Shown: positions 30,110 to 37,119 of the stretch, in pieces
How positions within the stretch are numbered: the stretch's first letter is position 1
Layout: each line of letters begins with the position of its first letter
Assembly (NCBI GenBank): GCA_039028975.1
Contig: JBCCHB010000055.1
Location: 1 to 64,000 of the forward strand
Direction of reading: 5' to 3'
Source of the DNA: JAHBNG01 sp039028975
Lineage (GTDB): Bacteria > Chloroflexota > Anaerolineae > Caldilineales > Caldilineaceae
Length of the DNA stretch: 64,000 nucleotides
The notes under the pieces: model-generated
Databases searched by the model: none
What the model saw: only the letters and a program-made list of their open reading frames with translations
What the model was told of the DNA's origin: nothing
Program-made: the position numbers and the translations under genes

Positions 30110-30363
30110 AAGGCTCCTACCAGCATCCCCGACTTGTGGGCCACCAGGTTGGTGATGGCATCAACTGAGCGAAAATTGTCTAGGTTCAGATCGTCGTTCT
30201 CTACGGTTACGTTGAAGGCTTGCTCTACAAATAGGACGAGTTGCATGGCAAAGAGTGAGTTGACAAAGCCTTTTTCAAAGATATCATCGTCATTTTGTAG
30301 CGCTTCGTACTGGATGGCTTCCAAAAGAAAAGTGCGAATCTGTTGTTGCGTTTCTTGGTACAT
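30106..30363 (-). CDS. Discrete acyl carrier protein (FkbJ/ZmaD-like)
   Basis: A small ACP of about 85 aa with GFVNSLFAMQLVLF around the phosphopantetheine Ser. The VNSLF pattern is typical of the carriers that hold the glyceryl unit in methoxymalonyl- and hydroxymalonyl-ACP pathways. A longer start at 30381 exists, but the ATG at 30363 has AAGGA seven bases upstream and fits the family length. It overlaps the acyl-CoA dehydrogenase gene by four bases. It should serve as substrate for the FkbH-like protein and both dehydrogenases, and then as donor for the discrete AT. Confidence 0.92.
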   Translation of the reverse strand: MYQETQQQIRTFLLEAIQYEALQNDDDIFEKGFVNSLFAMQLVLFVEQAFNVTVENDDLNLDNFRSVDAITNLVAHKSGMLVGAL

Positions 30364-30392
30364 TTTATATTCCTTAAGCATCTTAATTCTTT

Positions 30393-30455
30393 ATCAATAC
30401 CTATCACTTCTGAATCAATACCTATCGGTTCTGAATTAATACCTATCAGTTCTTA
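30393..30455. repeat. 21-bp tandem repeat, three copies
   Basis: Three units (30393, 30414, 30435) of the type ATCAATACCTATCnsTTCTGA lie between the ACP and the dehydrogenase gene. The last unit contains the dehydrogenase stop codon, so the repeat has crept into the end of the gene. Confidence 0.8.
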
Positions 30456-31378
30456 TAAGTAGAGTACTTGTAAAATCCTTCTCCGCTTTTGCGGCCGTGT
30501 AGACCTGCATCGACCATTTTCTTGAGCAGTGGACAAGGTCGATATTTGCTGTCGTTATAACTTTCGTAGAGCACATCGATGGAGTAGAGAATCGTGTCCA
30601 AACCGATCAGATCGGCCGTCTCTAACGGCCCCATTTTATGACCAAAGCAGTCACGGAAAATCTTGTCGACTTCTTGGACAGTCGCCACCTGTTCGTGGAG
30701 TAGATAGATAGCCTCATTCACCGTTAGCATGAGCACACGGTTGGAGACAAAGCCAGGTGAATCATTGACGACTACGCTCTCCTTGCCCATGCCAGCCAGA
30801 AAGGCATTGGCTCGGGCAATGGTCTCTTCTGACGTATGATGACCGCGAATGACCTCAACCACTGGTTTCATGGGGACGGGATTCATAAAGTGCATCCCAA
30901 TGACCCGGTCTGGCCGCTCTGTGATGGAGCCGATACGGGTTACTGAGATAGCCGAGGTATTGGCGGCGAAGATACAGCGCTCTGGGCAGATGCGATCAAG
31001 CTGTTCGTAGACACCTTCTTTGACGGGCCACTTTTCTACCACATTCTCTACCACAAAATCGACTTCAGAGAGGGCATCAAAGTCGGTTGTGGTTGTAATG
31101 TTGGCCAATACAGCTTCAGGTGCAGGAATGTCGCCTGTCTTGTCGAACATCTTGCTGAGCTGGACCGTACGAAAGACTTCATCTTCTGCCGATTTCAAGA
31201 TCTCGTCAGAGATGTCAACCAGAATGACCTTGTGATCGGTTTGGGCTAGCCCTTGGGCAACACCTCTCCCCATTACACCTGCGCCGATGACGCCGATATT
31301 GACAAAGGTCTCCTCTGTATAGCTTTCTGACTCTGCTTTGGTTAGGGACATGTGACCATTAACCTGTAGTGCTTCCAT
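30446..31378 (-). CDS. 3-hydroxyacyl-CoA dehydrogenase family protein (FkbK/ZmaG-like)
   Basis: An NAD-binding dehydrogenase of about 310 aa with the Rossmann motif GVIGAGVMGRGVA near the N-terminus, the catalytic His region in HFMNPVPMKPVVEV, and NDSPGFVSNRVL. In extender-unit pathways this class oxidises glyceryl-ACP to tartronic semialdehyde-ACP. The longest frame begins at 31477, but those 33 extra residues look non-coding. The ATG at 31378 has GGAG about six bases upstream and begins just after the stop of the AT gene. It is the second gene of the operon. Confidence 0.93.
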   Translation of the reverse strand: MEALQVNGHMSLTKAESESYTEETFVNIGVIGAGVMGRGVAQGLAQTDHKVILVDISDEILKSAEDEVFRTVQLSKMFDKTGDIPAPEAVLANITTTTDFDALSEVDFVVENVVEKWPVKEGVYEQLDRICPERCIFAANTSAISVTRIGSITERPDRVIGMHFMNPVPMKPVVEVIRGHHTSEETIARANAFLAGMGKESVVVNDSPGFVSNRVLMLTVNEAIYLLHEQVATVQEVDKIFRDCFGHKMGPLETADLIGLDTILYSIDVLYESYNDSKYRPCPLLKKMVDAGLHGRKSGEGFYKYSTYKN

Positions 31379-31419
31379 TTTTCTCTCCGTAAAATTATGC
31401 GCAAAATTATCTGTAAAAA

Positions 31420-32838
31420 TTATGCAAGTTCTTGTTTTTGAAACGCTGACCAATTGACCTCTGCACCGGCCAACCATAGTTGGGCTAATGAGCGCAACAG
31501 ATACAGGATATCTGGTTCGCCACTGTAGCTCGTCGGCAAAGAAGATAGAACCAGTGGATCGCTTACACTCCTACGTGCTGGATGTTGCATGGCCAGTCCA
31601 CCCAAGGTTTGACCAATGCCCACCTCCAATAAGATGTTATCTGGCTTGGCCCAAAGGGTTTGCAACCCATCGGCAAAGCGCACTGGTTGGAGCATGTGAC
31701 TGACCCAGTAGTCGGGATCTGTTGCTTGTTCAGGCGTGATCCAGGTGCCTGTCACGTTGGATATATAAGGAATGGAGGGCGGTCGCAATGCCATTGAGCC
31801 AATGAATTCGGCTAGGGTCTTGGCAGCAGGCTCCATCATGTGGGAGTGAAATGCATGGATAGTCTGAAGCGGGCGACAAGCAATTCGTTCCCTGGTAAGC
31901 CTCTTTTCAAGCCGGGCCACGTCATTCGATGCACCAGCCGCCACACACATCATAGGACCATTGATAGCGGACAAAGAGACGTTTGAACGTAAATACTTCT
32001 TGGCTTTCTCTTCCGGCAAAGCGATGGCCAACATGGCCCCTGCCGGCAAGGCGTTGATCAATTGCGCTCGGTAGGCGACGATACGAAGCGCATCCTCTAG
32101 TGAGAAGACGCCTGCTTGGCAAGCTGCCACATATTCACCAAGGCTATAGCCGATCATGGCGTCAGGTTCAATTCCCCATGAAGACCAGAGCTGAGCCAGA
32201 GCATACTCAATCATAAAGAGCGCTGGCTGGGCTAGAGAAGTCTCCTTTAAGCGACCCACATTGGGTTTTTTGCCCGAGCGACCCACCATTTGGCGGAGAT
32301 CGATCCCCTCGCTATTTTTGGACTCGTTTGCTAATTCATGTTGGGATCCATTTTTGGGTTCAGTGGGGTGGGACTTGTATAGAATGTTGCGTAGGTCTAC
32401 ATCAATCTGAGGGGCAAGGAGCATTGCACATTCGTCAATAACGTTTCGAAAGAGCGATTCGTCTCGATAGAGCTGGCCTGCCATATTGAGATGCTGATCG
32501 CCTAAGCCAGGAAAGAGGAAGGTAACAGAGGGTTTGTCATATTTCTGTGATGCCGTAAAGAGTTGGCGGGAATTCTCTGTTTGCAGAGCTATCAACGCAT
32601 CCTGAGTGGTTGACGCCAGAATGATCTTGCGTTGGCTGGAAAATTCGGGTTCGCTTTGGAGCCGATAAGCCATCGCCGCTAGATGATCTATTGAGCCTTC
32701 ATTCAACTCTACTGACAGTTGTTGAGTCATCTCTGCCAATGCCTCTTCGCTCTTTCCGGAGAGTGGAAGTAGCTGCCATGACCTGCTGTTATCTGTTGCA
32801 GTATCTACGGCTGAATTGTAGGTGGCTAAACCTTGCAT
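31420..32838 (-). CDS. Free-standing acyltransferase with modular-PKS linkers (candidate trans-AT)
   Basis: This 472-aa protein is not a plain FabD. It begins with a KS-to-AT linker (about residues 20-140: LLPLSGKSEEALAEM, then an RKIILAS region), then the AT core (FLFPGLGDQHLNM, catalytic Ser in GYSLGEYVAAC where His is usual before Ser, and IHAFHSHMMEPA), and ends with the start of a post-AT linker (LAQLWLAGAEVNW). It therefore looks like an AT cut out of a type I PKS module. It opens the operon and is followed directly by the hydroxymalonyl-ACP genes. The natural reading is that it transfers an ACP-bound extender to the module whose own AT is broken. AGGA lies seven to eight bases before the ATG. 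Confidence 0.9.
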   Translation of the reverse strand: MQGLATYNSAVDTATDNSRSWQLLPLSGKSEEALAEMTQQLSVELNEGSIDHLAAMAYRLQSEPEFSSQRKIILASTTQDALIALQTENSRQLFTASQKYDKPSVTFLFPGLGDQHLNMAGQLYRDESLFRNVIDECAMLLAPQIDVDLRNILYKSHPTEPKNGSQHELANESKNSEGIDLRQMVGRSGKKPNVGRLKETSLAQPALFMIEYALAQLWSSWGIEPDAMIGYSLGEYVAACQAGVFSLEDALRIVAYRAQLINALPAGAMLAIALPEEKAKKYLRSNVSLSAINGPMMCVAAGASNDVARLEKRLTRERIACRPLQTIHAFHSHMMEPAAKTLAEFIGSMALRPPSIPYISNVTGTWITPEQATDPDYWVSHMLQPVRFADGLQTLWAKPDNILLEVGIGQTLGGLAMQHPARRSVSDPLVLSSLPTSYSGEPDILYLLRSLAQLWLAGAEVNWSAFQKQELA

Positions 32839-33054
32839 GATATGTTCCTGATTTTTTATTCTGTCAGCTCGTTTCGTGACGTGGTAAGGGCGCGATTGAT
32901 GTCACGACCGATACGATAACAAACGATTACAACCATTTTGTAACCGCGGCGCGACGAAACGGTGACGAACTAACTATCGGCATAAGGCCGAGAGCATAGC
33001 TCCATGTACTGGATGACCAGAGCGGTTGCTCCAGAATCGATTGAATTCGTGTGA

Positions 33055-33142
33055 CTAAAGTGCGGTTGTGTTGAAAACGATAGTTTCCTATTGCCTCTAC
33101 CACAAGAGACGAACTACCGTTTTCAAGCAGAGCTCACTATAG
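33055..33142. repeat. Family A 88-bp inverted-repeat element, copy 1
   Basis: It has imperfect terminal inverted repeats of about 32 bp (CTAAAGTGCGGTTGTG at one end, CTATAGTGAGCTCTG inward from the other) with GAAAAC and GTAGTT blocks in both arms. The copy at 37722-37809 is the same length and about 90% identical. The look is that of a non-autonomous MITE. Confidence 0.75.
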
Positions 33143-33354
33143 GTATATTGCGCCCTGGTTGAAAGCATGGATTTCCAGACGTTTGGATAGAAAACGTACA
33201 GGTTGCTCTCAGACAGAACTGAGTATCTGTGATAGAAATGTGGGTAGGAGCAAAATCTTGCGGAACCCTATAACCATATCATCGTAGTTTCAGGGCCTAT
33301 AGGGTCGATAATTGTGATGTCATTTCGCATCAATCATTATCAAAAAAGAGGCTT

Positions 33355-33384
33355 TTGACAGAAATTATCTGGCTATGATAGAAT
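33355..33384 (+). promoter_or_regulatory. Sigma70-like promoter facing a hairpin-rich non-coding stretch
   Basis: TTGACA (33355-33360), an 18-bp spacer and TAGAAT (33379-33384). No ORF with a ribosome binding site follows within 400 bases. Confidence 0.5.
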
Positions 33385-33390
33385 CGTCAA

Positions 33391-33506
33391 CGTTGAGTTA
33401 ATAAAATGTAAAAGTTGAGTTGGCTGCTCAACCATTCACATTTTGTGTGATGGCTCATAGAAGGAAGGTATTCCAGACCGGCAAGTCAACGTAAATATCT
33501 TCCTTC
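33391..33506 (+). ncRNA. Candidate small RNA of unknown function
   Basis: Downstream of the promoter at 33355 are a hairpin GTTGAG/CTCAAC (33414-33432), a small CACA/TGTG stem, and a 13-bp stem with one G-U pair (33460-33472 with 33494-33506) followed by a pyrimidine-rich tail. The layout is that of a promoter plus structured RNA, but no known RNA family was recognised and the ending lacks a true T-run. Confidence 0.25.
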
Positions 33507-33551
33507 CCCTCTTCTTTACCTTAATGGTAGTCCCAGACAAATTTTACAAAT

Positions 33552-33759
33552 GTATACTTCGCCAGAAAAGCCTTGTCCCAACTATAGACATTAAGATAGT
33601 CATTTTCCGTAATTATCAACAGAATAAACGGACTCCGCAGATTTCTTTCTAAATCTGTAAGATCTGCTGATGAAAATCTTTTTCTGAAAGACTATATTAA
33701 TCAATTCTCTTTGAAAATTTTCGAGAAGGGTGGACAGTACTTTTCTGGCCCTCTATATG
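33552..33759. repeat. Family B inverted-repeat element, copy 1 (about 208 bp)
   Basis: The ends are GTATACTTCGCCAGAAAAG and, reading inward from the right, CATATAGAGGGCCAGAAAAG, each followed by a TGTCC-like block. Copies 2 (38161-38256) and 3 (63491-63623) share the ends but differ in the middle; this copy carries about 110 bases of extra sequence. Confidence 0.72.
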
Positions 33760-33891
33760 AATATTTCTATGGGCAATTATAACCCAATCCGCTGAGGCGG
33801 TGGAGGTTACTCTCTATCAATAAATGAGGTCAATCTATCAACAGGCTATTGCTCTTGATAGATTGGCCGTAGCCGTTCACGCCCCCCTGTT

Positions 33892-33971
33892 GGCTGAGCT
33901 TGTCGAAGCCAAAGCGCCCCTATTGGCTGAGCTTGTCGAAGCCAAAGCGCCCCTTCGACAAGCTCGGGGGG
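33892..33971. repeat. CTTCGACAAGCTC repeat cluster
   Basis: Two direct 33-bp units that begin GGCTGAGCTTGTCGAAGCC are followed by an inverted half (CCCTTCGACAAGCTCGGGG). This palindromic motif is a widespread intergenic repeat type in bacteria. A further copy lies near 37930. Confidence 0.8.
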
Positions 33972-33999
33972 CTGCACCGCTACGATTGCCCGTCCTGCA

Positions 34000-34413
34000 T
34001 CAGCTCATATCTTGTGATGTGCTCTTCTGATCCTGGCTATCTCGCCTGGGGTCCAATAATTGATCGAGATACAACCAGACCATACGCGAGTAGTGAAATG
34101 TTGGCGCAATGAGGAGCACAATTGCCAACACAATAATGGTCAGCGCTATAATGAGCCGATCGGTAAAGTATCCCCAAAGTGCAATTGGGGCCAGCACCAC
34201 ACCGTTCATGACATATCCAACAAAGATAGCCATGAGAAAGTAACCATGTTCACGTTCATAAACTGTTCCGCAGATAGAGCAGCTCTTATGCGTAGTCATA
34301 AAGGACTTAAAGACAGGACCCTGCCTGCAGCTTGGACAACGGGAGCGAAGAATCCCTTGAATAAGTGATGGCTTGTTCACAATATTAACTGACATCTCCT
34401 TCAACAGATACAT
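34000..34413 (-). CDS. DUF983-type membrane protein with zinc ribbon
   Basis: At 137 aa, its N-terminal part has a CPSC...CSIC zinc-ribbon arrangement inside the pattern RCPSCRQGPVF, followed by EREHGYF and two transmembrane segments (FLMAIFVGYVMNGVVLAPIA and IIALTIIVLAIVLLIAP). This is the layout of DUF983 proteins, whose function is unknown. Its 5' end overlaps the upstream sugar-epimerase-like gene by 29 bases. ATG at 34395 is an alternative start, but AAGGAG abuts it directly, so the start is uncertain. Confidence 0.82.
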   Translation of the reverse strand: MYLLKEMSVNIVNKPSLIQGILRSRCPSCRQGPVFKSFMTTHKSCSICGTVYEREHGYFLMAIFVGYVMNGVVLAPIALWGYFTDRLIIALTIIVLAIVLLIAPTFHYSRMVWLYLDQLLDPRRDSQDQKSTSQDMS

Positions 34414-35467
34414 TATTTACTCGATTCAGCCCTGCATAGATGGTCGCCCGTAAACTTGTTTGGATTGATTCACCTGGATTCAGAATGAGTGCTGTTCCCT
34501 GATCGACCGCTTGGCCTAGCCCACCACCAGGATAATATGTGGCTGGCTCGAGCGCGGCGCAGTGGGTACGGCTCCACCAAGGGTAGCCTTCTGCCACATT
34601 CCCTAACTGTTGCCAATACCAGATGTACGGGTATGTACTGCGATCAAAGCGTAGGGCAAAGCCAACTTTGCGTACTTGATTGGTCACAGCATACCATCCA
34701 TCTTCAAGATCAAGAATATAAGCCATTACCTGGGCTTGTTTGGCACCATATGCCGGGATCTGGCTGGCATTATCGGTGTCACCGTCAGGAGTCGGTGTTA
34801 GAGGCCAGTCGGCTGTTACCCCTGGCTGGAACCGGCGAGGCTCGTATCCCGGCATGGGTTCATGAACGGAGATCCGTTTGGCTGGTACGTCGATGACGGC
34901 CCCTTCATCTAGAAACGGACGGCCAAAGGCGACATGCTGGACCCAGGTAAGGGGCATGGGTTCTCCGGCTTCATTAGTGACTGACTCTTCGATCTGCAAG
35001 GTGGCTCTTCCTACTTCTAATGTGTAAGTCTTTTCTACAAAAAATGGTGTACGAACTGAGCGAGTCCAGCAGCGGACAGAGACTCGCTGAGGTGTATCCT
35101 CTAGAAGGGCCGTCTCCCAGGGAATTAGGCTAATTTCGCCATGCTGCCCAAAAATAGCTCCTTTGTAAGAAGAAGGTGCGCCACCAGATGGTAGGATGTC
35201 GTTCCAGCCACCACTATAGTAGTCGTGGAATGGCTCGTCGGTGTAGGCCGAAGGCGAATCTTGCTTGGGGTTTCGGATACCGCCAGGCAGAAAGAGCAGC
35301 GGATCGAGATCAAGTGGCTTATAACGAAACTCAACGATGTCGGTGCCTTTATCAACCACGATGACTATCCGGATTTGGTCGTTTTCCAAAATGAGTGTTC
35401 TCATTCCTTTGAAACGCCAATCCTCTGAAATTCGGCAACCGTGATTACGTTCTCTTCCAAGTGACAT
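34385..35467 (-). CDS. Aldose-1-epimerase-fold protein (DUF4432-like)
   Basis: A beta-rich protein of about 360 aa that resembles the DUF4432/galactose-mutarotase-like family: ENDQIRIVIVVDKGTDIVEF near the N-terminus, FHDYYSGGWNDILPSGG, FGQHGEISLIPW, and HCAALEPATYYPGGG near the C-terminus. The role is probably binding or isomerising a sugar; the substrate is unknown. The longest frame begins at 35557, but the ATG at 35467 has AAGGAG about ten bases upstream and is preferred. It overlaps the DUF983 gene downstream. Confidence 0.82.
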   Translation of the reverse strand: MSLGRERNHGCRISEDWRFKGMRTLILENDQIRIVIVVDKGTDIVEFRYKPLDLDPLLFLPGGIRNPKQDSPSAYTDEPFHDYYSGGWNDILPSGGAPSSYKGAIFGQHGEISLIPWETALLEDTPQRVSVRCWTRSVRTPFFVEKTYTLEVGRATLQIEESVTNEAGEPMPLTWVQHVAFGRPFLDEGAVIDVPAKRISVHEPMPGYEPRRFQPGVTADWPLTPTPDGDTDNASQIPAYGAKQAQVMAYILDLEDGWYAVTNQVRKVGFALRFDRSTYPYIWYWQQLGNVAEGYPWWSRTHCAALEPATYYPGGGLGQAVDQGTALILNPGESIQTSLRATIYAGLNRVNNVSVEGDVS

Positions 35468-35758
35468 GAAGCAGGTTCTCCTTCTGATGGGTCGTATGGG
35501 TGATGAATGGGTCGAATACAGGTGTGTCCTCTCAACGAATGGGGGGAATGTATGCACAGGTCAGTTTGGGTACCGGATGTATCAGTAGATCTCAATCTTG
35601 CAATGGGCACCCACCCACATATAGTAGGAGACGTACTTATTTCACCGCAATCTGTCCTGCTAAATAACAGGGATTTAAAGATTTTACAGATGAATAGGGA
35701 ACAAAATCTGTGCAATCTGTGTTGATTCTCATCCCCCGTGGTGCAGCCTGTTGCATGT

Positions 35759-36343
35759 TTAACTACTAAATATGAGATTGAGGATAAAGAAGCATCCGCA
35801 CAAAGTAATACCAGCGCCGCAGAGCCGAGCAAGATGTTTTCCCCAAGATAGTCGTGTAGGTAGGTGGCTCATTAGGTGACCAAGCAGAACACCAGCAAGA
35901 TGAATTAGCACAGTGCTGGTCATAAACCCTTCAATGTAGGCGATGGGCGCGGCCATTATAGGCATCTCCGCACCATGGGCATACCCGTGAAAGGTGGCGA
36001 ATACACTGACAGTGATCATGGTTATGACAATAGGTAAGGTCTGACCCATTGCAATAATCACCCCAAGTATCAGGACAGAAAGTGCAATTCCCACCTCGAG
36101 CCACGGCATCGGGAAACCAGCCAGCCCAATCACGCCCCCCATGGCCATAACGCTAACAAATGTGGCAGGAACACCCCATATCGCGTTGCCACCCATCCGA
36201 GCGCTGACAATACCCACGCTGAGCATGGCTAACAGATGCTCTGGCCCCAATACAGGATGGGTGAGGCCGGTAATGAACGAACCTAACTGTAGGTAACCGG
36301 TATCACTGTGGGTGGGTAGAGAAAATACTGTTATGGGAAACAA
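35759..36343 (-). CDS. HupE/UreJ family membrane protein
   Basis: A 194-aa integral membrane protein with the HupE/UreJ signatures HPVLGPEHLLAM (usually HPxxGxDH; here Asp is Glu) and FHGYAHGAEMP, plus about six hydrophobic segments. The family is linked to nickel or cobalt uptake for hydrogenase or urease, but no such enzyme gene lies nearby. Translation appears to start at TTG (36343) because an in-frame stop lies just upstream. The N-terminus is short compared with relatives that carry a signal peptide. Confidence 0.85.
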   Translation of the reverse strand: MFPITVFSLPTHSDTGYLQLGSFITGLTHPVLGPEHLLAMLSVGIVSARMGGNAIWGVPATFVSVMAMGGVIGLAGFPMPWLEVGIALSVLILGVIIAMGQTLPIVITMITVSVFATFHGYAHGAEMPIMAAPIAYIEGFMTSTVLIHLAGVLLGHLMSHLPTRLSWGKHLARLCGAGITLCGCFFILNLIFSS

Positions 36344-36606
36344 AATGGCTCAGGCTCTCTTTATTGGGGTGTTATACATTCCTTAAAGAATAGTAGAATA
36401 CTTCAAATAGACAAAATATCTCAAGAAAGAAAACATTGAAAACGCGGATAAGATCTACTGCGTTGCATGCCGCGGTCGTTTTGAAAACTGAGTATCGACA
36501 TCCTTCGGTTCGGTATAGCCAAGAATCGTCACTCAAGTAAATCAGACGATTTTTTTCGCTTTTATGTCAGAGGCAATTTTGCGGTTCGCATAATTATTGT
36601 ATAGGT

Positions 36607-36636
36607 TTGGGTGTATTAAATGGACTGTGATATACT
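36607..36636 (+). promoter_or_regulatory. Extended -10 promoter of the rpsF operon
   Basis: TTGGGT (36607-36612), an 18-bp spacer, and TGATATACT with TATACT at 36631-36636 and the extended -10 TG. Transcription would start near 36643, about 140 bases before rpsF. Confidence 0.5.
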
Positions 36637-36723
36637 GTCCGATGGATTGCGGCGGGAGACAAAGCAATAGCTGGTCTCCCGCTCTTTCTGTTCACAGAAA
36701 ACTTATAAAGGAATCTGTGGACA
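36637..36723 (+). promoter_or_regulatory. Structured rpsF leader (candidate S6:S18 autoregulatory RNA)
   Basis: A perfect 9-bp stem GCGGGAGAC/GTCTCCCGC (36652-36682) and a 6-bp stem TTTCTG/CAGAAA (36685-36700) lie inside a possible long-range pairing of TGTCC (36636-36640) with GGACA (36719-36723). Leaders of rpsF operons in many bacteria bind the S6:S18 pair. The specific consensus was not confirmed here. Confidence 0.35.
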
Positions 36724-36785
36724 TCTCCAAAGAAAGTCATGTTGAAGATGGGGAATCCCATCTACTGCACAGGAGCAATGTATGA
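36642..36785 (+). CDS. Possible leaderless 47-aa leader ORF coupled to rpsF
   Basis: ATG at 36642 lies five bases after the -10 hexamer, where transcription should start, so it could be read as a leaderless message. The frame stays open for 47 codons and its TGA overlaps the rpsF ATG (ATGA). The peptide (MDCGGRQSNSWSPAL...) resembles nothing known. rpsF has its own AGGAG, so coupling is not required. It may be a chance frame. Confidence 0.2.
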   Translation: MDCGGRQSNSWSPALSVHRKLIKESVDISKESHVEDGESHLLHRSNV

Positions 36786-37087
36786 ACGAACAAGAGAGAC
36801 GTCGATATGAATTAGTGTATATTATTCAGCCTGATCTAGATGAAGCTGGGATTACGGCCATTAATGAACGGGTAGTTCAGCTCGTTAATAGTCAGAATGG
36901 AGAGGTTGTCAAGACAGAAGTGTGGGGAAAGCGTGGGTTGGCTTATCCCATCGGTAAATTTTTTGATGGCTATTTCATGTGTCATCAAATGAGTATGCCG
37001 CCGGAAATTATCGGTTCGATTGAGCAGAACCTACGTTACAACGAAGATGTGATTCGTTTTCTGACCATGAAAGTGGAAGATGAATAA
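36782..37087 (+). CDS. rpsF: Small ribosomal subunit protein bS6
   Basis: At 101 aa the length is normal for bS6, which binds 16S rRNA together with bS18 in the 30S platform. The family patterns RRYELVYIIQPDLDE, VWGKRGLAYPI and the C-terminal EDVIRFLTMKVE are clear. AGGAG lies six bases before the ATG. rpsR follows after 32 bases; the ssb gene that often sits between them is absent. Confidence 0.97.
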   Translation: MNEQERRRYELVYIIQPDLDEAGITAINERVVQLVNSQNGEVVKTEVWGKRGLAYPIGKFFDGYFMCHQMSMPPEIIGSIEQNLRYNEDVIRFLTMKVEDE

Positions 37088-37119
37088 TTGATACCTCAAG
37101 CCATATCAGGAGATTTGTT

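Larger units (their letters stand above)
32839..33999. other. Long non-coding region upstream of the biosynthetic operon
   Basis: No convincing gene. It must contain the operon promoter on the minus strand. A dyad of TCGTGACRT half-sites lies at about 32874-32907, some 35-70 bases before the AT gene. The rest holds one copy each of repeat families A and B, a plus-strand promoter with a hairpin-rich stretch (33355-33506), and a cluster of CTTCGACAAGCTC repeats. Confidence 0.6.
36344..36781. other. Divergent intergenic region with rpsF promoter and leader
   Basis: The left half (36344-36600) is AT-rich with no recognisable gene. The right half contains the rpsF promoter, hairpins and a possible short leader ORF, described separately. 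Confidence 0.6.

Noticed and set aside
31379..31477. 33-residue N-terminal extension of the 3-hydroxyacyl-CoA dehydrogenase
   Set aside because: The extra residues resemble non-coding translation and overlap the AT gene's 3' end; the ATG at 31378 has a proper GGAG.
33824..34030. 68-aa plus-strand ORF with APLLAELVEAK repeats
   Set aside because: It is made almost entirely of the CTTCGACAAGCTC repeat cluster and has no ribosome binding site.
35401..35832. 143-aa minus-strand ORF overlapping the epimerase-like and HupE genes
   Set aside because: It is out of frame with two well-supported genes, has no recognisable domain and lacks a ribosome binding site.
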